From: Sclerotiophoma versabilis
Taxonomy: Eukaryota; Ascomycota; Dothideomycetes; Pleosporales; Didymellaceae
Reading direction: 5' to 3'
Length of the DNA: 64,000 nucleotides
Assembly (NCBI GenBank): GCA_012274445.1
Contig: JAAROD010000090.1
Span: 620,001-684,000, forward strand
Shown: one piece after another, positions 55,730 to 64,000 of the stretch
Layout of the letters: each line of letters starts with the position of its first letter
Numbering within the stretch: position 1 is the first letter of the stretch
Made by a program: the position numbers and the translations under genes
Notes under the pieces: model-generated
Told to the model about the DNA's origin: nothing
The model's input: the letters and a program-made list of their open reading frames with translations, nothing else
Database searches by the model: none

Positions 55730-56189
55730 AGCCAAATCCATGAGCGGGCTCATTTGGTTTACATAAATATACGACTTTTGACGATCCTTACGATGGCCAA
55801 CATACGACATACCCGAGCGCTGCATTGCTGCATTTGAGCGAGCATTTTGAGCGCTAGGAGTTGGGCTTTTCCTTTCGACCCACCTCGTTGTTGCTAGCAT
55901 TTGCAGATTTTTTTTTGACATTATTGCTGCTCAGATTAATTGTTTGCGACAACCACACAGTCCACCAATACATATATTGCAATCTTCACACCTTCTTCAT
56001 ACTCTACATGACTGTAGTTGTACAATGTGTCCAAATGTTGTACACTGCCACTGCGTGTAGCTCCCAGCACAGTAAAGGCAGACATAGAGAGCAAAGTTCA
56101 CTGGTAATATGTGGCGTGGGTTTAATCAATCTTGACGGGTATATACACTGTTATACAAGTTCCTACATACCTACTGTACAGTCAGATGT
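55730..56189. other. Convergent intergenic region
   Basis: This holds the 3' flanks of the coiled-coil membrane gene (+) and mss51 (-). No gene is supported. Confidence 0.4.
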
Positions 56190-57779
56190 CTATGCTGTTC
56201 TCTCGCTGTGCACTTCAGCCTCCTCCTCTTTCTTGGCCGTCTCGTATCGCTTTCCGCGGAAGGCGTACACTCCCCAGTTACTGCACGTGACGTCGTGCGG
56301 GTCCAGGTCGTTCAGGTCCCACCTCAGACTCCTGAACAGATTCTCTCCTGGCTCGAGCAACATGTCCATCTCGTTGCCGTAGCGCTTTGTAAGGTGGTCA
56401 ACGTCTTGTTGTACATCCCACGGCGAGTATCCGGTGGCGATGATGGGGACCTTAGTCTCGAGAAGCAGAGGAATCGTCTCCTCCCACTCGTGCATCGAGG
56501 CTGCATTACCAAAACCAGGGTGGAAGACGACGAAACAGTCGAAGTAGGGATCGTAAGGGTAGAAGTAGCCGGTCTTGTGAATGTTGTGATAGTGTTCGAC
56601 GAACGTGCTGATTTTCATGGCGTTAGAGATGCGGTCTTCGATAACGGCACCAAAGGGGTTGAGAGGTGTGCGCTCGGGGAGAGGCAACTCCTTTTCACGG
56701 TTCGCCATGGCCTCGGGACCAATGAAATGGAGAGAGAACTGGACACGGTGGAAGAGGTAAGCCAGCTGCATCCAGGTCTCTCGTGGCAGGGACGACTCAG
56801 CGCGTGCACCGAGGATGAATAGGCGGACAGATGGGGGAGCGATACGAGCGTTCTTCCACGTGTCACCGCCTCCAGTGCGAGGCGGGTGTAGGGTGTGTCG
56901 TAGAGCTGCAATAAGGTCAGTATGCTAAAATTTGCGATGTGTACATTCCGACCTACCGCTGAAGCTCTTGAGTCCCTCGGGGGTCATTCTCCCACCCTTG
57001 CGGATGTTGTAAGGACTCAACTCGTTGATGACACTGGCGATAGTCATGGGGTAAGTGAGAAGCTTTGTAGCCTGTCGCATTTCCCGGTCCTTGTTGAGGG
57101 CATCAAAATCTCGCGTGTACAGGTACGTGTCCCAGCTCGTCATGTTGACGAGAATCTCCTCCATCTGAGGTTCAGCGAACTGAAACTCCTTGAAGAACCT
57201 CCCACTGCGCAAGTCGTGATCGTCCTCGTTTGACTGACGCAACACATCGCAGACCTCCAAGTGTGCCTCGTAGTCATCCGCCCAATGTTCCTCGCAGCAA
57301 TACACCGGTATCCCACAGTCTGGGCACTCAAAGTTAACGTGGGCTGGTGGAGAACCAGTCTCTGAGGACTTGCGAGCCTCCAGGTCCATGGGGTTCTTTG
57401 CGGCACGAGTTGGTTTATGGTCGGGGTGCGGACAGTATGCATGCTGACGCATGAAGGCCGCTCTTTTGCGAATCTGCGGTATAGGCGAGTTTGTAAACGA
57501 GTTGAAGAGGTTGTCTTCGGTCAAGACGAGGGTTCGCTTGATACCCTCCGGATCAATGTACTCATAGGGTTCGAACGGCTTGTCGAAATGGCGATTGGGC
57601 GTTGTCGAGAGTGCCCTTCTGGGGGACGCCAGCTTCGGTTGTGCTGGACTTTTAGTGGAATGATTTCGCTGCGATGCGACATTCGAGGTAAAAGGCCGGA
57701 ACGCTTGCGCAGGCCGCAGCTGGGTGCGTGAGCTCTTAACAGCGGACAAACACCGCGTGCAGGTATACGAGGGCCTCAT
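56190..57779 (-). CDS. mss51: Mitochondrial translational activator Mss51
   Basis: Mss51 in yeast activates translation of mitochondrial COX1 mRNA and holds new Cox1 during cytochrome oxidase assembly. Two exons (57779-56957 and 56905-56190, 51-bp intron) give 512 residues. The N-terminus MRPSYTCTRCLSAVKSSRTQ is basic and suits mitochondrial import. A zinc-finger region (MYND-like) has cysteines in YCPHPDH, FECPDCGIPVYCCEEHWADD and HLEVCDVLR. The conserved body includes WDTYLYTRDFDALNKDREMR, LLTYPMTIASVINELSPYNI and, after the splice, RLFILGARAESSLP and YDPYFDCFVVFHPGFGNAAS. Length and motif order match fungal Mss51. CPxCG and CxxC-type heme-regulatory motifs near the N-terminus (YTCTRC) fit the family. 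It is divergent from the Q-rich gene. Confidence 0.93.
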
Positions 57780-59054
57780 CGTGATCAATTGGCCTCGGAT
57801 AGTGGAGGGGTGACGGCTGCAGCGCGACACATAGGACGATGATCCATCATTGAAAGCTACCGCACTAGCGTCGGTGTTTTGGCACGCCGACACTGCGTCA
57901 CGTGTGTCAATCAGCTTTCGTTCGCGCGTTCACGGTACACATGTAGGTGCTCAGCACTCAGGCGTTGTGCAAGTCAAAGTTGTGGAATACACAATGCTGG
58001 TTGGAAATGTGCAGGTCGCTAACTTGGTTCAACTTCCAAGGGCTGCCATTGCCCGTCATGCTCCTTGCTCGTCAAGTTGGTAGTACCCAAAGTCTACGTG
58101 TGAGCATCTCATATCCTCCAGTGGCTTCGGTCGCGCAGTTTGCTACTTCCTAGACCTTCTGGAAAGCTGAATGCTCTCAACGTTTCGCGATGGTGGTGTG
58201 CAATGCAGCAGAGAAACAGCGGCAGGGGGACCCTGTGCGTCAGCTGCGCGAAGCGAATGGCGCTAATTATAGCAATGAATGCAGCTCGTACAGCTTGCAG
58301 CTATCCAGCTTCGAGGAGGACCGCTCCTGGAACTGTTCACCTTACATCGGCATGCGGGCTCCAAGGATGTGTCCATGTGCGCTGCAGTCAAATTCCAGAG
58401 TGAACCGGGATCAACATGGTACGAGAGACAGTCCACATGGACAAGCACAAGGCTGAGCTGTTCACACTAATGACGAGCGAGGGCGGCACCTAGTCCATAG
58501 CACCTCTGGACCCAAGCTAGACATGGAGCGAGAGACTCGTGTTCGCAACCGGCTGTGGCTGGTCTCTGTTCTTGCTGTGGTGAAGTGCAGCTTGAACTGA
58601 GAACAGTCTGGATCGAGGACAAGCTGAAGAGGCAGGACCAGTGCAGGTTGAGGCATGGTCGAGCAATATAACTCCTGCATGATCCTCTGCCCTAGCTGCT
58701 ACTCATCAGGCACTGCCACCGCCGCGCACTGTCAGCAAGTCCTACCGGTGGCTAGCCGATCTCTCTAGCTCACGCTCATCAGCGTGTTACGGGTCGGACT
58801 GCTCCCTTCGCTGGGGTCTCTGCAGGTGCAGCTGCCGGGCTGGAGAAGCTTGATCTTTTGCTTGAGCCATGCGCGTCCACATAACAACAATGTCTCATGT
58901 CCTCGGATAGACGCGCCTCTTGCATTCGTGCCTGCTGCATCAGTGTTTGCGGATCGCCCTGTTGTTCTTAGCGGAGGGCTATCATCGTGCTTCGCCCCGC
59001 ATCCCCCCATCGTGCAGCTTCGCCGCATAGCTCCAAGCTGCCAACCGCCAAAAC
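57780..59054. promoter_or_regulatory. Divergent promoter region, mss51 / Q-rich gene
   Basis: About 1.3 kb between two divergent starts. The frames present have no recognisable content. Both promoters lie here but I cannot name specific sites. Confidence 0.4.
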
Positions 59055-62018
59055 ATGGTGCCCAAACCCTCGTGGCTCAAGTCGAACAAGTCGCACACGT
59101 CTGTTGACATTTCGTCTGGCCACCCGTCTCCTGTTCCCTCTGGTAAGTGCGCGGTTGGAGGCCCAATAGTGTTGGAAGGTCGTGCGGCTGACAGCACGCG
59201 CTGGCACAGTGAACAACGAGTTCCAGACTCCCGCCGGCCAGCAACCCTCTCAGCAGCAGCCCCCTCTCGGTGTTGCCCAGCAGCAGCAGCAGCAGCAGCA
59301 GCAATACAGACCGCAGCAACAGCAGCAGCAGCAGTATCCCCAGCGAACCACGAGCACGAGTCACAGCCACCGCCTGAGCTCGCACGACCAACTGCAAGGC
59401 ACCCAGCAGCAAGCTGGCCTTCCCGACCCCTCATCTGGCTTCGACCAGGCGCGTCCCGGCCCACAACAGCTGCCGGCACCCGTGTACACGCAGGAGCAGC
59501 CCAAGAAGTCGCGACTCAGCCGCATTGCTGCCGGCTTGACAGGGGGGCACAAGGACGAGGACCCCTCGAAGCAGGCGAACAAGAACGCAATCGGGAGACG
59601 TCAGTCGACCAGAGGCAGGGAACACCGACCGCAGGAGTACCAGTCGCAAGACTCACCGCGTCTGGATACCCCGTCGCAGCAGTATCACCAGCGGCACGGT
59701 TCCCAGCAGCAGCTGCCCACCTCAGTCGAGCAGGACGAAGGCAGCCCAGGCCTTGACCCTTTCCTACAGCAGGACCCCAGTACGCCCGAGGTGCCTCCAA
59801 AGGACCTTCAATATCAGCAGCACCCCCAGCAGTTTGCCCACCAGGCTCAGTACAATCGGCCCCCACTCGACAGAGTAAGCACCGAAGGTAGCTATCAGAA
59901 GCAGGGCGGGGTAGAGCACTACAGCCCCGACCAACACCATCCGCAGCAACCACAACAGCAGGCGAATCAGCATCAATACCAGAATTACCAGCAGGTTGCT
60001 CAACCGCCTCAGCCTTCAGACGTATATCAGTCTTTCGCTCCACAATCGGCACCAAGCCCTCGACCTGGGAACGCTCAGCTGCACGGTCAGGATATCGCAC
60101 AACAACGCAACTACTATCAATATCAACAACAGCAAGTCTCTCCGCAAGCTCAAGGGCAACCACCGCAGGACAGCCATCCCCAGAGCAACCAGTTCCAACC
60201 GCAGCAGCAGTTCGCTGCCCCACCCCAGTCTCAGGTGCAGCAAACCCAAGATTTCCGCCAGCAGCAGGTACATCCTGTTCGGACTGCATCACTACATCAG
60301 CCTGAATTGCAACACCCTCAAGCCACTCGGGGTGTGCCACAGATAGTGCAGCAGGGCCAGCCAGTTGACACCCAGCAATTGCAACAGCTGCGACCACCCT
60401 CTTCTCAGCAGCAGCCATCGCCGCTGCAGCATCAGTACCAACCCTACGACCAACAGCAGAACCAGCAGTCTCAGGTTTCAGATTCACCAACGTCAAAGAT
60501 TTCAGCTCCAAACCAGAGCTCAGATAACATGGCACCTAGCAGCCAAAGTAACGGCAGGTTACGCAAGGTGACTGATGGTGGTCAGCAGCAGTCCGCGTCT
60601 TCGTCGCGAGAGTCTTCCCTTTTACAACAACCTACACAACAAGGTCAGCCACAAGGACAGCCGCCCGTGTCGCCAGGCGTCGCAACATTCGGAGCTAATG
60701 TCGTACCAACAGCTTCGCAAGGCCAGCCTTACCGAGGTGACAAACAGAGTGGAGAGACGGGACGTGCAACGCCTCCGCCACGATCGGCTGCCAGCGAGTT
60801 GAGTGAAGAGGATATCGAGAAGATGAAGAAAGAGCACGACGTTCTGCGTAAGTGTCTGTGGCGAAGAGAGAAAACCTTAGCTGACTCAAAGAAGGCGAGA
60901 AATATCAGAAAGTGAAAAGGTACTTTTTCGAGCAGCAGAGTCAGGTACACCAACTGCAAAACACCCTGGCAAACCAACGTCTGTCCTTATCACGGACATC
61001 GTGGGACGACAGCGAGTACGCTACTCGCTTCAACAGACTTGACGGACTGATTGCACAGCTCTCCTTCTCCATTCGCAAGGACTGGAAGTCGATCCCTCCA
61101 TGGCTGCATCCAGTAGTCAACAAGACCGCCGTAGAGATCGGCAAACAGGAAATGACTGCGGTTGGCCGCGCCTTCATCTCACATTGGCTAGTAGAGAACA
61201 TTTTTGAGAAATACTTCCACCCGGATCTGGAAACTGGTTTCTCAACTCAGCTTCAGATGATCCAACTTAACATCCGCAAGTTTGCACCCTCTTGTCATTC
61301 CACAGAAGATGAAGAGTCGCTAGCTGCGAAGGTTATCAATTGGCGACTAGCTACGCTCGAAGGCCTGTCAGACTTGCTCAGAGCACCTCAAGCAGAGTCA
61401 AATCGTCAGAAGCTGACCGAAACACTAAACGAGAAACTCATCGCATCACTGCAACTGTATTTGAACGATCCTGCACCACCCGATCTAGCCGGCGGTGTAC
61501 CCATGATTGTCGAACTGGCTGTCGGCATCGCTCAACATCTACCACTAGAGAGTCGAGAAGTTCATATTGAGTATTTTCCGCCAGGCCATGGTATAGTGGC
61601 GGAGCATATGAAGATAGAGTCTGGCATCCCACCCTTGACAAGCCCAATTGCCGAGCTAGACGAAGCAGACAGAGTCTCGTTGAAGAGTGTTGCCTCTAAA
61701 TTTGATGACAATGCATCCGTTGGCGATCATGATATGCAGGGACAGCAAGGCTCTCAGGCACCCAAAGAGGATAAGAAGCGTGGCTTCTTTGGCGGGTTAG
61801 GTGCCTCGAAGAAGCCCACAACTGCACCAGCATCGCTTGGTAAGCGCGAATCATCCTTGGGCCAAGGAGGCAGTCAACAGAGCCTCACAGGACCACCAGG
61901 GAGCTCGAGCGGGCAAAAGGATGAGCCCCCACCACCGCGCGTACGTTTGGCTGTCGGTGTTGCTGTGCAGATTAGAGGCAAGAGTGTCTTGATAAAAGCA
62001 CCTGTTTACAGCACATGA
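59055..62018 (+). CDS. Gln-rich coiled-coil protein, fungal-specific, unknown function
   Basis: Three exons (59055-59142, 59210-60847, 60892-62018) give 950 residues. The first intron (67 bp) follows MVPKPSWLKSNKSH..; the second is 44 bp and its acceptor is fixed by phase. Residues about 35-560 are extremely Gln/Pro-rich with two poly-Gln runs encoded by CAG arrays (59279-59332). A folded part begins near 565: coiled coil KKEHDVL..KYQKVKRYFFEQ, then a helical, conserved-looking domain with FNRLDGLIAQLSFSIRKDWK, WLHPVVNKTAVEIGKQEMTA, GRAFISHWLVENIFEKYFHP and PLESREVHIEYFPPG. The tail is Gly/Ser/Lys-rich and ends VRLAVGVAVQIRGKSVLIKA. I do not know the family name. Aggregation-prone Q-rich segments often act in assemblies, which remains inference. 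Confidence 0.85.
59279..59332 (+). repeat. CAG trinucleotide array (poly-Gln coding)
   Basis: Two runs of CAG/CAA codons separated by a short YRP segment encode nine and seven consecutive Gln. The array is likely length-variable between strains. Confidence 0.85.
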
Positions 62019-62434
62019 GTGTGCTGCCTGGGTTGGATATAAAGAGTATTTGAACATGGTCTCCTATTCCGCTTCTTTTCGCACGAGAGTGTGGATGATG
62101 GTAATTCCGGGAATATCACAGCTACATTTGGAGCGTGTTTGCCTGGAGAATTGTCGTTGTATTTAGCGAGCGTTGGATTTGATGATGTTTGACATGCATA
62201 TACCGATACCCTCGCTGCTTCTACGGTTGAGCAAAGCATAGTAGTAATGATGAAGTTTCAAAGTTCTTCGAGCATAGATTTACGTGCGCTCATCTGCAAA
62301 GGCCAAAGTGAACCAGCTTCGGACTGCCCGACGTTCTGATTGGTCAAACACTACCCAGGTAGAACGTCCGTTGTTTACCGTGTGTCAACACCATCGTTAC
62401 TTCCCGCCTACGACGCCGGCCCCGCTCGAGCACG
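62019..62434. promoter_or_regulatory. Upstream region of WRAP73 gene
   Basis: This is the 3' flank of the Q-rich gene and the promoter of the WD-repeat gene. A GATTGGTC (inverted CCAAT box) at about 62338 lies roughly 100 bp before the start codon. No gene is seen. Confidence 0.45.
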
Positions 62435-64000
62435 ATGACGGAGGACGCAGAAACATCGTCGCTTTACAAAGGTAAGCACTCGGCTCGAGGAGTGCTTGAG
62501 AAATCTGCTGACAGTTTAGCGACATCTGTATCCGTCCCTTCACCAAGCGCAACACACGCGGCATGCCTTTGCAATGGCCGCCTGCAAATACGATGCCTGA
62601 CAACATTTGACATACACAGAAATATAGGACTACCACCCTCTTTTGACACCAAGACCGCTCGAGTTGTGTGGTCTCCGCCTGCCGCTCCTTCACAAACATC
62701 CTGCTCTGCTTCAGCATCATCACGGCGCACACCTCGCCCAATCTCAAATCGCGTCCTCATCCACGACGACAACACAACACGCGTGTACGACTTGCGCGAT
62801 GACCGATGGAATGCAGTCATTAATAATGGCTCCGGTGGCATGGGCAGAAACGTGCACGTCGCGTTTGGCGCAAACGAAGATGAGGTCATCGCATGGAGCG
62901 ACTACGGTGCTTGCGCAAAGGTCTGGTGCCTGATATCTGGGAGAGCAATCGAGATTAGGGATCCAAAGTTCCCTGGTAAAGAGGGCAAAGGCTGGGGATA
63001 CCGACCATCTGCCAGTGGTCACGCAGGACGAGGAGGGGCTATGGCCATGCTATGTCGGACGTCCGGCATGGATGTACTTATGCTGCTTGCACCGCGCACG
63101 TATGGGCTCATAAACCGCGTTGAGCTGCCTACGATGGATTCGGCTGGGCTGAAGTGGAGTCGTGATGGCCGCTGGATTGCTATCTGGGATGCGCCGTCAA
63201 CCGGATACAACCTCTACATATACACCGCCGACGGGCATCTTTACCGCACCATCACCCGCGAGTCGTCAGACGACGCTAGAGAATGGGGTGTAGAAGGCCT
63301 CGGTATCAAAAGTGTGGAGTGGGTGCCTGGCGCAGAATGGCTGGCAGTGGGCGGCTGGGACCGTAGGGTGCGCATCCTGTCGACGCGAACGTTCGCTCCC
63401 GTTGTCTTTCTCGACCATACCAACGTCATAGATATCCCCGGTGCACCTGTGTTCTCCGAGCAAGTCGATGGACAAGGGAACAGAACGTACACAATCACAC
63501 CACAGCCTGTCACGCCGCCAAAGGCGCCGCTTGAGAAGAACGAGACAAGCCTCATGAAGCAGGGCATAAGTGTCTTAGCCTTCAATAGTGACGGCACACT
63601 TTGCGCAACAAGAGACGATTCAACACCAAGCACAGTATGGATATGGGATCTCCGAAGCCTGCGACCCCGAATGATCCTTATCCAATATGCGCCGGTCAAG
63701 TCACTACAATGGCACCACGATAGCCCTACACTCCTACTAATCCAAACCAGCCACGACTCCCCTACATTGTATTTATACCAAGCTTCCAATCTCTCAGCTT
63801 CAACATCCGCCTCAACCTCAGCGTCAGCACCTTCTCCAGCCATCCTCGACCTCTCCTCGCACATTGCCAAGCCGGCTACGGCCCTCACAACAAGATGGAC
63901 CACATCATGGCTCCCCACGTCCGCAAACAAGAAACCTACCTTCACACTCGCCCATCAAGGAGGCTATGTATTTTCATGGCCTTTCGGCAAAGACATTATT
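62435..64000 (+). CDS. WD-repeat protein WRAP73/WDR8 homologue (partial, runs off window)
   Basis: WRAP73/WDR8 proteins are beta-propellers at spindle pole bodies or centrosomes; in fission yeast the homologue works with Msd1 to anchor microtubule minus ends. Exon 1 (62435-62471, MTEDAETSSLYK) is joined to 62520 onward through a 48-bp intron with a CTGAC branch site and TTTAG acceptor. The frame is open to the window edge, so the C-terminus is missing. About 505 residues are visible. WD-like blades include RVLIHDDDNTTRVYDLRDDR, VAFGANEDEVIAWSDYGACA, LKWSRDGRWIAIWDAPSTGY and VEWVPGAEWLAVGGWDRRVR. The motif VIDIPGAPVFSEQVDG and following ISVLAFNSDGTLCATRDDST are characteristic of the family. 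Ser/Ala insert near the end is low-complexity. Confidence 0.88.
   Translation, partial: MTEDAETSSLYKGKHSARGVLEKSADSLATSVSVPSPSATHAACLCNGRLQIRCLTTFDIHRNIGLPPSFDTKTARVVWSPPAAPSQTSCSASASSRRTPRPISNRVLIHDDNTTRVYDLRDDRWNAVINNGSGGMGRNVHVAFGANEDEVIAWSDYGACAKVWCLISGRAIEIRDPKFPGKEGKGWGYRPSASGHAGRGGAMAMLCRTSGMDVLMLLAPRTYGLINRVELPTMDSAGLKWSRDGRWIAIWDAPSTGYNLYIYTADGHLYRTITRESSDDAREWGVEGLGIKSVEWVPGAEWLAVGGWDRRVRILSTRTFAPVVFLDHTNVIDIPGAPVFSEQVDGQGNRTYTITPQPVTPPKAPLEKNETSLMKQGISVLAFNSDGTLCATRDDSTPSTVWIWDLRSLRPRMILIQYAPVKSLQWHHDSPTLLLIQTSHDSPTLYLYQASNLSASTSASTSASAPSPAILDLSSHIAKPATALTTRWTTSWLPTSANKKPTFTLAHQGGYVFSWPFGKDII

Noticed and set aside
59516..60535. Minus-strand 339-residue frame
   Set aside because: It is antisense of the Q-rich gene; CAG-rich coding DNA commonly leaves open frames on the opposite strand.

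Overview
The window looks like nuclear chromosomal DNA of a filamentous ascomycete, most likely a Dothideomycete of the Pleosporales type. The evidence is protein-coding genes with short GT..AG introns (about 44-117 bp), ascomycete-only protein types (Zn(II)2Cys6 regulator, fungal rhodopsin-like 7TM protein, CE1 esterase) and core eukaryotic genes in typical fungal form (Spt20, Gtr2, Atp12, Kap95, Mss51, WRAP73). The class-level placement is an impression from protein style, not a computed result. I see no rRNA, convincing tRNA, CRISPR, operon or viral sequence.

Left part (1-12 kb) is gene-dense: a coiled-coil protein (+), SAGA subunit Spt20 (+), a small Cys-rich protein (+), ribosomal protein eS25 (+, three exons), then on the minus strand a membrane-anchored cytochrome-b5/MAPR-like protein and the Rag GTPase Gtr2 (four exons). 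From 11.7 to 20.5 kb the DNA is gene-poor and becomes AT-richer. It holds a secreted CE1 esterase, a small predicted membrane protein, short tandem repeats and scraps of possible decayed coding sequence.

Middle part (20.5-31.7 kb) has Atp12 (-) divergent from a large Zn2Cys6 regulator (+), a DHA1-type MFS transporter (+) and a sugar MFS transporter (-, five exons). From 31.7 to 37.7 kb there is a second gene-poor island. Its centrepiece is an 891-bp element with terminal inverted repeats and a perfect 8-bp target duplication (hAT hallmark). It has landed in what appears to be a minus-strand protein gene and split it. A second frame-broken locus and a strong hairpin lie nearby.

Right part (37.7-64 kb) is gene-dense again: Mn-type CDF transporter (-), importin beta Kap95 (-, six exons), PP2C phosphatase (-), rhodopsin-like membrane protein (-, four exons), a large unidentified protein with a possible Cys/His finger (+), a coiled-coil membrane protein (+), Mss51 (-), a Q-rich coiled-coil protein (+) and the start of WRAP73/WDR8 (+), which runs off the window.

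The genes are a normal mix of housekeeping functions. The mitochondrial ones (Atp12, Mss51, probably the PP2C) serve ATP synthase assembly, COX1 expression and signalling; Gtr2 serves TORC1 nutrient sensing; Spt20 and the Zn2Cys6 protein serve transcription. No obvious biosynthetic cluster is present. Exon borders were placed by eye from GT/AG sites, reading phase and protein continuity.
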